A stretch of 64,000 nt of DNA from Staphylococcus lutrae. GTDB lineage: Bacteria > Bacillota > Bacilli > Staphylococcales > Staphylococcaceae. Position 1 is the first letter of the stretch. Every line of letters begins with the position of its first letter. Under the pieces are notes generated by a model. The model saw only the letters and a program-made list of their open reading frames with translations, made no database searches and was not told the DNA's origin. The stretch lies in NCBI RefSeq assembly GCF_002101335.1, contig NZ_CP020773.1, positions 1,984,001 through 2,048,000 of the forward strand, in the 5' to 3' direction. Below, piece by piece: positions 1 to 11,100 of this stretch. The position numbers and the translations under genes are program-made.

Positions 1-1
1 G

Positions 2-1603
2 CGCGAGGCGGTCATCAGTCCTGGCTCACGTTCGACACCTTTAGCTTTAGCATTTGAGTGTCATCCCGATATTCAAACATGGATTCATCCTGACGAAAGA
101 AGTGCTGCTTTTTTCGCGCTCGGTTTGATGAAAGGGAGTCAACGTCCAGTGGCACTGGTTTGTACTTCGGGAACGGCTTCTGCCAACTATGTACCAGCCA
201 TCGCAGAAAGTCATATTAGTCGATTGCCGTTAATTATTTTAACGAGTGATCGACCACATGAATTAAGGGGAGTGGGTGCACCTCAAGCGATCGATCAAGT
301 CAACATGTTTCAAAATTATGTGCGTTTTCAATTTGATCTTCCTATTGCAGATGGAACGGTACATACGTTGGAAGCGAATGACTTTCAATTGCAAAAGGCG
401 AGTCAGTTCTTTGACGGTCCTCATCAAGGGCCCGTTCATTTTAATTTACCATTTCGTGAACCATTGACACCTGATATTTCTCGACAAGATTTGTTAACGT
501 CACATACGTATGCACGTCCACATTATCAAAAAATGATGGATTTCAGTGCGATTCTTCCTGTACTTAAGCAATCTAAAGGCTTGATTATTGTAGGGGATAT
601 GCAACATCAGGATATTTCCCAAATTTTAACGTTTGCAACGATTTATGATTTGCCAATACTCGCCGACCCGTTAAATGGGATACGTGCGACACAACACCCG
701 AATGTGATAGGCACTTATGATTTATTGTTGCGTGGCGGCCTTGAACTGAAAGCCGATTTCGTGATTCGTGTTGGTAAACCAGTCGTTTCTAAAAAGTTAA
801 ATCATTGGTTGAAAACGACGGATGCGACACAAATTTTAGTACAAAACAGTGTGGATATTGACGCATTTCCTAAAACGCCGGATTACTACTATGAAATGTC
901 TGCCAATGACTTTTTTAGATCTTTAGGAGAGATTCCTGCTGCGTACAGAAAAATGTGGTTACGCCAATGGCAAAGTATGGAAGAACAAGCGCGTATAACG
1001 ATCAAAGCACATCAAAAGTCGGCAACGGATGAAGCGGCTTATGTGAGCCGTTTGTTGGACAAATTAAGTGCGGATGATGCATTGTTCGTCAGCAACAGCA
1101 TGCCTATTCGTGATATAGACAATCTATACATTGAACATCAAGCGCGCATTTATGCTAATCGAGGAGCGAATGGGATTGACGGGGTTGTTTCTACAGCTTT
1201 AGGGATGGCAGTTCATCAAAAAGTGACGCTTTTAATTGGCGATATTGCTTTTTATCATGATATGAACGGGCTTTTAATGTCAAAATTAAATGATATTCAT
1301 ATGAATATTGTCCTGTTAAATAATGACGGTGGTGGTATCTTTTCATATTTACCACAAAAGGAAGGCGCGTCTGATTATTTTGAACGTCTATTTGGTACGC
1401 CGACAGGTTTGGATTTTGAACATACAGCAATGCTTTATCATTTTAATTTCAAACGTTTTCAAGACTTGCAATCGTTTGAATATAGTTCATTAGAAACGAT
1501 GACATCTACTTTATTTGAAGTCATTACAAGTCGTGAGGGCAATTACGAAGCGCATCAAAAGCTATACCAAAAATTGGGAGAAGTGGTCAATGTTACATTA
1601 TAA
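2..1603 (+). CDS. menD: MenD, SEPHCHC synthase (5' end outside window)
   Basis: Thiamine-diphosphate enzyme that adds a succinyl-semialdehyde unit from 2-oxoglutarate to isochorismate, the first committed step of menaquinone synthesis in the cytosol. The frame is open from base 2, and the first visible residues ([14 protein letters not shown], then [13 protein letters not shown]) are the conserved MenD N-terminal part carrying the ThDP-activating glutamate, so only a short N-terminal piece is missing. The C-terminal ThDP/Mg site is visible as [13 protein letters not shown] followed by [13 protein letters not shown]. The next gene, menH, starts inside its last codons, so the men genes are translationally coupled. 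Confidence 0.96.
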   Translation, partial: REAVISPGSRSTPLALAFECHPDIQTWIHPDERSAAFFALGLMKGSQRPVALVCTSGTASANYVPAIAESHISRLPLIILTSDRPHELRGVGAPQAIDQVNMFQNYVRFQFDLPIADGTVHTLEANDFQLQKASQFFDGPHQGPVHFNLPFREPLTPDISRQDLLTSHTYARPHYQKMMDFSAILPVLKQSKGLIIVGDMQHQDISQILTFATIYDLPILADPLNGIRATQHPNVIGTYDLLLRGGLELKADFVIRVGKPVVSKKLNHWLKTTDATQILVQNSVDIDAFPKTPDYYYEMSANDFFRSLGEIPAAYRKMWLRQWQSMEEQARITIKAHQKSATDEAAYVSRLLDKLSADDALFVSNSMPIRDIDNLYIEHQARIYANRGANGIDGVVSTALGMAVHQKVTLLIGDIAFYHDMNGLLMSKLNDIHMNIVLLNNDGGGIFSYLPQKEGASDYFERLFGTPTGLDFEHTAMLYHFNFKRFQDLQSFEYSSLETMTSTLFEVITSREGNYEAHQKLYQKLGEVVNVTL

Positions 1604-2381
1604 TTGGTACGAAGCGCAAAAAGATACAAAAGATGTGCTCGTGTTATTGCACGGGTTTATAAGTGATCAACGTGTTTTTGATGCCCATATTCAACCGTTA
1701 TCGAAAGAAGCACACGTGCTATGTATAGACTTGCCGGGGCACGGTCAAGATGATACATCGTTAGAAATCACTTGGGACTTTGACTTTATCGTAGCGCAAT
1801 TGCATCAAGTCTTCAGTTTATTTCCATCCTATACGATTTACTTACATGGCTACTCAATGGGGGCACGGGTGGCATTATATTATGCATTGAAACATCCAGA
1901 TTTTCTGGCTGGGTTGATATTAGAGAGTGGTTCGCCGGGCATTCAAGATGAACGTGCACGTATCGAGCGCCAACAAGTCGATGCCGCGCGTGCACGTGTT
2001 TTGGAATTGGCCAACATAGAAGTGTTTGTTAATGATTGGGAACAATTGCCATTGTTTCAGACACAGCGATTTTTACCTGATGCCCAACGCCAGGACATCC
2101 GTCAACTGAGACTTGCGCAACACCCACAGCGCTTAGCAAAGGCTTTACGAGATTATGGAACAGGTCATATGCCTAACCTATGGCCTGAGTTGTCTCGTTT
2201 AAAATGCCCTGTGCAATTGATTGTAGGTGAATGGGATGAAAAGTTTGTTCACATTGCTCGGGAGATGGTCAATCACTTAACACAAGTTGATCTATCTGTT
2301 GTTGCACAAGTAGGGCATACGATAAATGTGGAAGATGCGGCTAAATTTGATACAATACTATTAGCGTTTATAAAAGCTTAA
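1590..2381 (+). CDS. menH: MenH, SHCHC synthase (alpha/beta hydrolase)
   Basis: Removes pyruvate from SEPHCHC to give SHCHC in menaquinone synthesis. The 263-residue alpha/beta hydrolase has an LLHGF oxyanion motif near residue 22, the nucleophile elbow GYSMGAR (Ser about 89), an acid near residue 216 (VGEWDE) and the catalytic His near 242 (VGHTIN). I chose the ATG at 1590 because it follows GGGAG in the menD 3' end at the right distance and gives a normal N-terminus (MLHYNWYE); a longer upstream frame only reads through menD. It overlaps menD by 14 bases. Confidence 0.93.
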   Translation: MLHYNWYEAQKDTKDVLVLLHGFISDQRVFDAHIQPLSKEAHVLCIDLPGHGQDDTSLEITWDFDFIVAQLHQVFSLFPSYTIYLHGYSMGARVALYYALKHPDFLAGLILESGSPGIQDERARIERQQVDAARARVLELANIEVFVNDWEQLPLFQTQRFLPDAQRQDIRQLRLAQHPQRLAKALRDYGTGHMPNLWPELSRLKCPVQLIVGEWDEKFVHIAREMVNHLTQVDLSVVAQVGHTINVEDAAKFDTILLAFIKA

Positions 2382-2397
2382 CTAGAGGAGGTCGACC

Positions 2398-3216
2398 ATG
2401 GAGAGACAATGGGAAACATTAAAAGAATATAAAGAAATAAAATATGAGTTTTTTGAAGGGATAGCGAAAGTGACTATCAATCGTCCCGAAGTACATAATG
2501 CGTTTACACCGAACACAGTCCAAGAAATGATTGATGCATTTACACGTGCAAGAGATGATGCGCGTATTGGTGTCATCATTTTGACAGGTGAGGGGGATAA
2601 AGCCTTTTGTTCAGGGGGAGATCAGAAAGTGCGCGGACATGGAGGGTATGTCGGCGATGATCAAATCCCACGTTTGAATGTATTGGATTTACAACGTTTG
2701 ATTCGCGTGATTCCTAAACCTGTCATTGCCATGGTTAAAGGCTATGCGATTGGTGGTGGCAACGTCTTACAAGTGGTATGTGACCTTACTATTGCGGCAG
2801 ACAATGCACGTTTCGGTCAAACAGGGCCAAAAGTAGGATCATTTGATGCCGGTTACGGTTCAGGTTATTTAGCACGTATTGTCGGCCATAAAAAAGCACG
2901 TGAAATTTGGTATTTGTGTCGTCAATATGATGCCCAACAAGCATTGGATATGGGGATGGCAAATACAGTTGTTCCACTCGCAGATATTGAAGATGAAACA
3001 GTGCAATGGTGTAAAGAAATCATGCGTCATTCACCGACTGCGTTGCGCTTCTTAAAAGCCGCAATGAATGCGGATACGGATGGTTTAGCTGGTTTACAAC
3101 AATTTGCGGGAGATGCGACATTGCTGTATTACACGACAGACGAAGCCAAAGAAGGTCGGGACGCGTTTAAAGAGAAGCGTGATCCGGATTTTGATCAATT
3201 TCCAAAATTCCCATAA
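2398..3216 (+). CDS. menB: MenB, 1,4-dihydroxy-2-naphthoyl-CoA synthase
   Basis: Crotonase-family enzyme that closes the second ring of the naphthoquinone from O-succinylbenzoyl-CoA. Its 272 residues are normal for MenB. Visible features are [11 protein letters not shown] near residue 38, FCSGGDQ near 70-76, the oxyanion-hole stretch [10 protein letters not shown] near 117-126, and the conserved C-terminal [15 protein letters not shown] strong AGGAGGT lies 7-14 bases before the ATG. It is the last gene of the men run here and is followed by a long perfect inverted repeat. Confidence 0.97.
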   Translation: MERQWETLKEYKEIKYEFFEGIAKVTINRPEVHNAFTPNTVQEMIDAFTRARDDARIGVIILTGEGDKAFCSGGDQKVRGHGGYVGDDQIPRLNVLDLQRLIRVIPKPVIAMVKGYAIGGGNVLQVVCDLTIAADNARFGQTGPKVGSFDAGYGSGYLARIVGHKKAREIWYLCRQYDAQQALDMGMANTVVPLADIEDETVQWCKEIMRHSPTALRFLKAAMNADTDGLAGLQQFAGDATLLYYTTDEAKEGRDAFKEKRDPDFDQFPKFP

Positions 3217-3282
3217 AAATCAATGACCGTGCAAACGAGCACAATTTAACACAATAATTAAATCGAGTGAGCGATATGATTG

Positions 3283-3334
3283 ATATGCCCCCTTCAAAGT
3301 ATTCATTTTACTGTTTACTTTGAAGGGGGCATAT
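3283..3334. terminator. 18-bp perfect inverted repeat between convergent genes
   Basis: Arms at 3283-3300 and 3317-3334 are perfectly complementary over 18 bases with a 16-base loop. It lies between menB (+) and the aminotransferase (-), which converge, so a bidirectional terminator is likely. Neither side has a clean uridine run, so termination may be weaker than the stem suggests. Confidence 0.6.
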
Positions 3335-3435
3335 ATCCATTCATTGTGACTTGTTTGTTTTTTCCGCGAGCATAAATGGAAGGGATATGCACAAACATGT
3401 ACGCTGATAATCGTATGGTATGACATCACGATATG

Positions 3436-4617
3436 TTAATTTCGCGTCACTATAGATGAGGGATAATACGTAGACAAGTATTGACGTAGCCGCTTCATGC
3501 CTTCTCTTAATAAAGCCATGTCATAAGCATATGAAATGCGAACGTAACCTTTACCCAAATCAGTGAATGAGGAGCCAGGAACCATTGCGACCCCAACGCG
3601 TTCAAGGACATCTACACAAAACGAAAAGTCGTCATCGGTAAACTGTTGGATATTAGGGAAAATATAAAACGCACCTTGAGGAACCCCATCTAATTGGAAC
3701 CCCATTGCCTCTAATTCAGAAATCAAATAGTTGCGCCGAGCAATATAAGCGTCGTTCATCTTTTTAGGTGCATCAACGGCATCACGTAATGCAGCAATCG
3801 TTGCCATTTGAGCGGGCACATTGGCACAAATACAGTTATAAGCATGCATAAATGTTAACTGGTCGATTAAATATTGTGGACCTGATAGAAAACCAATCCG
3901 TATCCCAGTAGCTGAATGTGATTTACTTAAACCGTTAATGAGTAATAATTGATCACGAATACATTCAAACTGTGCGAAAGAGGTATGCATCTGTCCGAAA
4001 GTGTTTTCAGCATATATTTCATCACTGATGAGAAATATAGGGTAAGACTGTATGACTTCGACAATCGCTGCAACTTCTTCACCTGATAAGATGGCACCCG
4101 TTGGATTGGAAGGATAGTTGAGTAGTATCGCACGAGAACGAGGTGTTATGTGTTGCCGAATTGCTTCAGGTGTCACTTTAAATTCGGTATCACGGGTATC
4201 GATTAATACAGGAATCCCGCCTAATGTTTGAATTAAAGGGATATAACCGGCATACACAGGACCTGGTAGTAAGATTTCATCACCTGGATTAATGATACAG
4301 CGCAACGCAGTGTCTAGTGCTTCAGATGCGCCATTCGTAATGATGATTTCTTCCGGATCATAGTGAACCTTAAAGCGTGATTGATAATAAGTTGCCACGG
4401 CCTCACGGGTATCCAAACGGCCTTTATTATGGGAGTAAGTGGTGTAATTGTTTTTAATAGCATCTTGGTAGGCTGCTTTAACTTCATCTGGCATATGAAA
4501 GTCTGGTTGACCAATCGTTAGATTAACAACATCATCTATTTGACTTATTTTGCTAGAAAATTGTCGAATGCTTGGTGCTTTGAGTTGTTGTGCGTGCGTA
4601 TTGAGTGCTAATTTCAT
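3436..4617 (-). CDS. PLP-dependent class I/II aminotransferase (PatA-like)
   Basis: Fold-type I aminotransferase of 393 residues. Visible are the substrate/PLP segment LTIGQPDFHMP near residue 33, NYPSNPTGAIL near 165, and the PLP-binding lysine in GLSKSHSATGIRIGF (Lys about 232). Close relatives in firmicutes are annotated as N-acetyl-LL-diaminopimelate or aromatic aminotransferases, and the same gene sits near atl in S. aureus. The substrate cannot be read from sequence. An AGGA precedes the ATG by about nine bases. It may be cotranscribed with the acyltransferase gene upstream of it in the minus direction. Confidence 0.85.
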   Translation of the reverse strand: MKLALNTHAQQLKAPSIRQFSSKISQIDDVVNLTIGQPDFHMPDEVKAAYQDAIKNNYTTYSHNKGRLDTREAVATYYQSRFKVHYDPEEIIITNGASEALDTALRCIINPGDEILLPGPVYAGYIPLIQTLGGIPVLIDTRDTEFKVTPEAIRQHITPRSRAILLNYPSNPTGAILSGEEVAAIVEVIQSYPIFLISDEIYAENTFGQMHTSFAQFECIRDQLLLINGLSKSHSATGIRIGFLSGPQYLIDQLTFMHAYNCICANVPAQMATIAALRDAVDAPKKMNDAYIARRNYLISELEAMGFQLDGVPQGAFYIFPNIQQFTDDDFSFCVDVLERVGVAMVPGSSFTDLGKGYVRISYAYDMALLREGMKRLRQYLSTYYPSSIVTRN

Positions 4618-4636
4618 GTCATCACGTCCTAAAATA

Positions 4637-4730
4637 AAGAAGTTAACATTTAGGATAACATGAGCGTGACTTTAAAATCTAACCTAAAGTGACACGAACA
4701 TTTATTTTTATCGACTAAAGTTAACTTCTT
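4637..4730. repeat. 94-base nested inverted-repeat element
   Basis: The outer arms AAGAAGTTAAC (4637-4647) and GTTAACTTCTT (4720-4730) are perfect complements, and pairing continues inward through TTTAG with one bulged base. A second inner pair (GTGACTTTA against TAAAGTGACAC) lies near 4665-4695. The element fills the gap between two minus-strand genes. In the minus direction a T-rich stretch follows, so it could be a terminator or processing hairpin; its size also fits a small MITE-like element. Confidence 0.5.
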
Positions 4731-4738
4731 CATGTTTT

Positions 4739-5746
4739 TTAATAAGGTTTGAATGCGGAAGGGCGTTGTAAATTGACAAATGGATTGGTCCATTTCGCTA
4801 TAAAATGGGTAGACCATAACCATACGATAAAACCAGTCAGTACAAAATTATAGATGAGCCCTAGCCATGGTTGATCAATGAATGGATAAATTTGATGACC
4901 ACGAATCACCCCAATAAAAATACCGTGTAATAAGTATACGTACATTGTTCGAGATCCAATATAAGTAAAATAATGATGCGTTCGAGGGACTAAATTGAGG
5001 AAGGCCCCCATTGTCATAAAAATGATGACGTATAAACATAACCGTTTCAGTGGACTATAGATTAACTCAATCCCCTCAACTTGCTTGTACGGTGAACTTG
5101 CAAGCAACCAGTCTGCATCGATAGGGTGGAAGAGATAGAGAATAAAAAAGCCGATTAAAATCAGCACAGAAATAGGCATGAAGCGTCTCAGTTGTACGTA
5201 ATGGTTCAATCTCGTATCTATGATATAACCGATGTAAAAGACTGGGAAGAAAACGAGCGTGCGAGACCAACTCATATAGCCGTTGACGTTCGTTGAGAAT
5301 CCTGCTAACACAGCTACTAAAATGGCAATCGGTAATACATAGATGGGTTTAAACTGACGAACGATGACAATAATAACATTAAAGAAAAAGAGCGTGAGTA
5401 AAAACCATAACGCGAATACAGGATCAAATGGATCTAAGTCTAATGAACTGTTTTTGCCACTTACAAAGTAATAAACTGAGAAAAAGGCAAAAAAGATAAG
5501 ATAAGGGCCTAACAGTTTTTTTCCTACCTTTTCGATATAGCCAGCACGACCCACATGGTGGGCAAAGTAGCCTGAAATGAAAAGAAATGTAGGCATATGA
5601 AAACTATAAATTAATAAATATAATGCGTTAATCGCTGGATGCGTATCAACATAAGGGCGAATTAAATGCCCAAAGACAACTAAAAAGATTAAAATTGCAC
5701 GTGCATTATCAAAAAATGCGTCTCTCTTTTTTTGATGTGCCACCAT
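4739..5746 (-). CDS. Membrane acyltransferase, family 3
   Basis: Integral membrane protein of about 335 residues resembling acyltransferase family 3, which moves acetyl or other acyl groups onto sugars or cell-wall material. The N-terminus shows the signature RDAFFDNARAILIFLVVFGH, whose final His is the presumed catalytic residue. About ten hydrophobic segments follow, and there is no extracellular SGNH domain. I start it at MVAHQKK because AAAAGGAG lies about ten bases upstream; a longer frame to 5830 lacks such a site. The substrate is unknown. Confidence 0.8.
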   Translation of the reverse strand: MVAHQKKRDAFFDNARAILIFLVVFGHLIRPYVDTHPAINALYLLIYSFHMPTFLFISGYFAHHVGRAGYIEKVGKKLLGPYLIFFAFFSVYYFVSGKNSSLDLDPFDPVFALWFLLTLFFFNVIIVIVRQFKPIYVLPIAILVAVLAGFSTNVNGYMSWSRTLVFFPVFYIGYIIDTRLNHYVQLRRFMPISVLILIGFFILYLFHPIDADWLLASSPYKQVEGIELIYSPLKRLCLYVIIFMTMGAFLNLVPRTHHYFTYIGSRTMYVYLLHGIFIGVIRGHQIYPFIDQPWLGLIYNFVLTGFIVWLWSTHFIAKWTNPFVNLQRPSAFKPY

Positions 5747-6057
5747 AATGGTCTGACTCCTTTTAACAATATCAACATTAATGGTATTATAAAACTTTTT
5801 ACTAATGCAAAGAAAACGAATAATATACATGAGTGATGAAGGAAGAGAAGTGATACACCACCGCCTCTTGTCGTATCAGAATTTAAATCCAACGACGCCT
5901 TTATGAAACATGCATTCACCTTATGATACCCCAATCGATTACATTTCATGTAGCTGATGATTGATTTGATTATTTATGAAAGAAATCTTAAAATAAAGTT
6001 TGCAGTGATAGGTAATCATATAAAAGCGGCAACATTGGAAGTAGGTGTGGACGGTGT

Positions 6058-6086
6058 TTGACAATCTACCATGTATTATCTATTTT
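6058..6086 (+). promoter_or_regulatory. Sigma-A promoter of the OatA-like gene
   Basis: TTGACA (6058-6063), a 17-base spacer and TATTTT (6081-6086) lie about 85 bases upstream of the start codon. The -35 is perfect and the -10 moderate. The 5747-6173 gap otherwise holds only divergent leader sequence. Confidence 0.5.
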
Positions 6087-6173
6087 ATTTAGACAAGATT
6101 TATGGTAAATTGAATAGCATATATCTACAAATCGCTTCTTTATAAATATCATCAAACTTAGGAGAATGTTGTT

Positions 6174-7994
6174 ATGTCACATCATAATTTTACTGGAATG
6201 AAACGATTACAACATCCACCACGTTATTTACCAGGACTGGATGGATTGCGGGCAATTTCAGTTATAGCTATTATTATTTATCATCTTAATGCACAGTGGC
6301 TATCAGGAGGCTTTTTAGGTGTAGATACATTTTTTGTTATTTCAGGCTATTTAATTACATCGTTGCTACTGTTTGAATATGAAAACTATCATAAGATTGA
6401 TTTAGCCAATTTCTGGATTAAAAGGTTTAAACGCTTAATCCCAGCGATGCTTTTTGTCACATTAGTATCCGTATTGTACGTTGTGATGTTTGAACCGAAA
6501 ATTTTAGAATCCATCAAAGGTGATGCGATTGCGGCATTATTATATATGTCGAACTGGTGGTACATTTTCCAAGATGTAGATTATTTTGATCAATTTAAAC
6601 CTATGCCACTGAAACATTTGTGGTCGTTAGCAGTTGAGGAACAATTTTATATCTTTTTTCCGATGATATTAGTGTTATTTTTTAAGATATTTAAGCGAAA
6701 AAAATGGCTCGTTATTCTATTTACATTGATTTCTATAGGGTCGGCGGTGCTCATGTATTATCTTTCTGCACCTGATACAAACCATGCACGAACTTATTTT
6801 GGAACGGACACACGTTTACAAACATTGTTACTCGGTGTTGTATTTGCATTTATTTGGCCAGCTTTCCGGTTGAAAGTCCAACCTCCAAAACTTGTTACGG
6901 CTATTATAGATATTGTCGGTGTGTTGGCATTACTTGCATTGTTGAGTTTGTTTTATTTGATAAACGAGCAACAATATTTTCTATATAGTGGTGGCTTTTA
7001 TGGCATTTCATTGTTGACGTTAATTTTGATTGCAAGTCTTGTACATCCGACGGGTCGATTAGCAAAATGGATGAGCAACCCATTATTTATTTACATTGGT
7101 AAAAGGTCATACAGTTTATACTTATGGCACTTTGTCATTGTGACATTTGTGCATCAACATTTTGTAGCAGGACAATATCCGTACTATGTGTACCTTATCG
7201 ACGTCGGTTTAATGCTGTTGATGGCAGAAATATCGTATCAATTTGTTGAAACACCATTTAGACGATATGGCTTCAAAGCATTTTATAGGAAAGAGCAGCG
7301 TTTCATATCGATTATCCGGACACCTGTTGTATTAGCGATTATCGTAATGGCGACGTTAGTTTTAAGTGGACAATTTGATTACCTTGCACAGCATGAACAA
7401 AAAGCACAACATTATCAGACGAATCATAAAAATAAAAATCAACCTCCTGAGCAACCAACCGAAAAATCTGAAGAGGCGTCACAACCTAAAGACACTGCGT
7501 TTGACCCTCAAAAACAATCGCCACTTTTCATTGGTGATTCTTTAACCGTTGGAATGGGGTATTATCTTGATGAACACTATCATCAACCGACGATCGATGC
7601 ACAAGTTGGACGTTCAATGGCAGCAGCGATACAAGTTGCGAGAAATTATGCGTCATTTAATCGTAAAGGTCAGCCGATTGTAATTCAAATAGGGACAAAT
7701 GGTGATTTTAATGAAGAACAATTGGAAACCCTCGTTAAAGATTTTGATAAAGCAGATATTTATTTAGTGAATACAACAGTGCCACGTGACTATAAAAACC
7801 ACGTTAATACATTGATTAAAGAAGCAGCGAAGAAGCATAAACATGTGACTCTCGTGGATTGGAATAAAGTAGGCGTGGGACATGTCGAATACTTTGCTTA
7901 TGATGGTATCCATTTGGAACATCCTGGTATCGTTAGACTTGTAAAAGAATTAGATGAGCAAATGAAAGCACATCATACACCGGTGAGCACCTAA
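6174..7994 (+). CDS. OatA-like O-acetyltransferase (acyltransferase 3 + SGNH)
   Basis: Two-part enzyme of 606 residues. Residues about 20-400 form a multi-pass acyltransferase-3 domain opening with GLDGLRAISVIAIIIYH and continuing GVDTFFVISGYLITSLL. After a hydrophilic linker (about 405-440) comes an extracellular SGNH esterase-type domain with block I FIGDSLTVG, block III QIGTNGD and the block V Asp/His in YDGIHLEH. This matches OatA, which passes acetyl across the membrane and O-acetylates muramic acid, giving lysozyme resistance. Staphylococci carry more than one such protein, so orthology to OatA itself is open and I give no symbol. AGGAG precedes the ATG. Confidence 0.88.
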   Translation: MSHHNFTGMKRLQHPPRYLPGLDGLRAISVIAIIIYHLNAQWLSGGFLGVDTFFVISGYLITSLLLFEYENYHKIDLANFWIKRFKRLIPAMLFVTLVSVLYVVMFEPKILESIKGDAIAALLYMSNWWYIFQDVDYFDQFKPMPLKHLWSLAVEEQFYIFFPMILVLFFKIFKRKKWLVILFTLISIGSAVLMYYLSAPDTNHARTYFGTDTRLQTLLLGVVFAFIWPAFRLKVQPPKLVTAIIDIVGVLALLALLSLFYLINEQQYFLYSGGFYGISLLTLILIASLVHPTGRLAKWMSNPLFIYIGKRSYSLYLWHFVIVTFVHQHFVAGQYPYYVYLIDVGLMLLMAEISYQFVETPFRRYGFKAFYRKEQRFISIIRTPVVLAIIVMATLVLSGQFDYLAQHEQKAQHYQTNHKNKNQPPEQPTEKSEEASQPKDTAFDPQKQSPLFIGDSLTVGMGYYLDEHYHQPTIDAQVGRSMAAAIQVARNYASFNRKGQPIVIQIGTNGDFNEEQLETLVKDFDKADIYLVNTTVPRDYKNHVNTLIKEAAKKHKHVTLVDWNKVGVGHVEYFAYDGIHLEHPGIVRLVKELDEQMKAHHTPVST

Positions 7995-8021
7995 TGGGTG
8001 GAATAGCAGATTGAATTGAAG

Positions 8022-8054
8022 AAGCAGCTGATCGAGGCATCAGCTGCTTTTTTT
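8022..8054 (+). terminator. Intrinsic terminator of the OatA-like gene
   Basis: Perfect 11-bp stem AAGCAGCTGAT / ATCAGCTGCTT with a 6-base loop, followed by a run of T's. It starts 28 bases after the stop codon. Confidence 0.92.
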
Positions 8055-8141
8055 GAAGTTCTGAATTGCATTTTTGAAGAGGAAAAGCGTGGTCGTTGTG
8101 CGATAAATTGGCATGTATTATTGGCAATTTCAGATCAATCA

Positions 8142-8181
8142 AACAGGGAACGAAGACCTTATCGTGTCCTCGCTCCCTGTT
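8142..8181 (-). terminator. Terminator of atl
   Basis: 16-base arms (8142-8157 and 8166-8181) around an 8-base loop, just beyond the atl stop. As minus-strand RNA all 16 positions pair, two of them as G-U; on the plus strand these two become A-C mismatches. The structure is therefore tuned to the atl transcript. The U-tract is short. Confidence 0.75.
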
Positions 8182-8195
8182 ATAAGAAAGTGTTG

Positions 8196-11100
8196 TTATT
8201 GGTAGGTGTCGATATCGAAATAGATGCCTGATTCACCAATTTGATTATAGAAATGTTTCATACGTGAAGCATTAACACTTGCCCACTGAATATCTGTTGC
8301 ATATTGGTGTACAGCAGGATTCTGAGGATTCCAGCGCATACGGTATAACGTATTTTGCGATACGTCGAGATATTTATCACGAATGAATTTTGCACCACCG
8401 ACAATCGCTTTACTCACGGTGTTCCAGCCGTATTGCTCAGCTGTTTTAAATCCACTACGCAATGCATCTGTGTCCACAGCGCCAATGCCAAACATATTGT
8501 AATATTTTTTACTATCTGTCGTTACAACTTTATTTTTGCTATCCACATAACCGCCATTTGCGAGTTGAGATGTCCCATTTCCAGTTTCTAATAGCGCATG
8601 AGAAATTAAATAGATTTCATTAATATTATGTGTTTGTGCGGCTTGTTGGAAAGCTTGACCTTGGCCTTCTAAAATGCCTTTACCTACCAACAATTTATTT
8701 AAATCTGAAGCTTTTAAGCCTTGATATTGATCCAGTTTTAAAAATTGATAGATTTGTGTTGAATCTTTAGCTAGTGCATTCGTGTCCATCGCTTTTAATG
8801 TTTCATCACGTGTCGCATCAACCCATTTACCAGGGACACGTTGTGTTTGTGGTGGATAGGATAATGCCATTTGTTTATCTAATGCTGCTTTTAAGGTACT
8901 AGGGGACTTATAATATTTAATCAAAGTCGAGCGCAAATCAGCCGCTTTAACCCAACCTGAAACGCCATTTTCAAACTTACCGTAATACCAGGTGATACCG
9001 TCTGATAGGGTAGACTTTTGGACTTTGAATAACTGCTCGTAAAAGGCATTAAGTGTTCCGGCTGCCTTTTTATCACCTGCTTTAGCATAATAATATCCTT
9101 TTGCGTTTGTTACAAAGTAATCATCTATATGAGATGGCACGGTTGTAGAAACCCCTTTAACGCCGACTTGCGGTGCGGCTGCACGGGTTGCTATTTTGGG
9201 TGCAACGGCAGTTAATTCTTTTTGGTTAATCCAGCCGAGTTTTTGGTTAACTGAACCAAACAGAAAAGTATCGTTTCCAACTGTTACCGATTTTTGAGCT
9301 GAGAAAGTCGCATTTACACTGGTTTTCAAATTATCAATGCGCTGTTTGACAGTTCCCCAAGGCACTGAGTATAGGCCCGTCGTATTATTGTTGACTGTAT
9401 ACTGTCCGTTCACTATTTTTTCTGCACTTAAGTCACGTGTCAATACATCTGCTGCTTTGAACCAACCGAGTGGTGTAGTCGCATTTTGATTGAGAAGTAG
9501 CACGTAGTCTTCGTTACGAGCTGTCGCATATTTAGTGACTTTGTACGTTTGACCTGCCCAAGTTGATGCATCTTTGGCTTTAGCATCATAAATAGAAGCT
9601 TTAATACCAGAATTCGTCACTTTGAGTTGTCCCATTTGTGAAACGCTTTGTGGTAAATTATTTGTCGCTTTGGAAGCGGTTAAAAGTGATGAATCAATCC
9701 AACCTGATAATTGATTCGCAGTGCCATAGACGTATGTTAATGCACCTACTTTTTGTGATTGCGTTGCTTTAAACGTTTGTTGTCCTGTCCCTGATACTTG
9801 ACCTGCAACTTGATTATTGGTGCCCCAAGGTACGAGATATAATGTTGCCCCGGATGGAACAGTATACGTTTCGTTAATCGTTGTTGGTGCTTGACTCGTT
9901 TGATAATTCACATCAGATTTTTTAACCCAACCAATCGCGCTACCGTTAAGATAGTCTGACACGAGGTAGAACGTCTCACCGTTTAAATTGGCTTTTTTTG
10001 TTACTTTAAATGTCTGATTTGTGGCTGAGGTTGCTTTGCCATTTTTATCATAAACCGTCGCGTACAACCCGCTATTTTTTGAATTAATTCGGCCTAGACC
10101 TGTATCATTGGTAAGCTGTAATCCTGTGTTTGTAGATGGTTTAGGTGTATCCGGTGCAATGCTATTTGCGTTAATCCATCCTGTTATTTGGTTGACAGTT
10201 CCGTATAGCCATTGCGTATTACCGACAGTTTGTTCTTTCGTCCCTTTAAATGTCGCGTTGTTCGAACCTGCCACAGTTCCCGTGACTTGACTATTGGTAC
10301 CCCAAGGCACTTGGTATACGACTGTACCCGGCTTGATTTGATAATTTTGCGTTTTACTTTTCTCGGCTTGTGCATTTTGGTAAGTGACATCTTCTTGCTT
10401 GACCCAACCGAGTAACTGATTAGATGTGCCATCGCTCACAAGATAGAACTTATTCCCATTTAATGCGGCTTCTTTCGTCACTTTTAAAGTTTTATTGATT
10501 TGGTTTGTACTTTTACCGGCTGTATCATAGACCGTTTGATATAACCCACTATTTTTTGTTGCGATGCGACCATAACCTGTCTTAGCATTCACAGTTAGAT
10601 TGGTATTTGTCGATGGTTTAGATGGTGCAGGAGGGGATGTTGACCCAGCCGGTAATGCATAGCCCATTTTGACTTGATATTTTTCATTAATTAAGTCATA
10701 CAATTCATCGTAAGAATACCCATGTTGTTTTAAATAGCCGTGTGGATCCACGTGGTCAGTTCCACCTAAAAATTTTGATACTGCGGCATGTGTCCAAACC
10801 GTACCGCGACCGTCATATTCAGCACTATCTGGCTTCAAGTTATAGTATTGCAAGTTCGTTGCAGCATAGTCCGCCATATTATTCATTTGACGTGCAAACG
10901 AGTCATAATCGTGAACGTGTACAAGCTCAATATGGATGTAACGCTGATTGGCAATAGCGCCTGCACCCCATGCTAAATAGTCTGTTGGATGTGTTTCAAT
11001 TATGCGGTTACCATCAATAAAACCATGTACAAAAGCATTTTGATAGTTACGCTTCATGTAAGCGATCTCACTATTAATTGTTGAATTGTCATTGGCGGTA

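Noticed and set aside
8016..8231. Plus-strand open frame of 71 codons after the OatA-like gene
   Set aside because: It runs through a clear terminator and the atl terminator hairpin and into atl antisense; no ribosome-binding site.
8900..10700. Direct repeats over about 1.8 kb
   Set aside because: These are the coding repeats of the GW wall-binding modules of Atl, not a mobile or CRISPR-type repeat.
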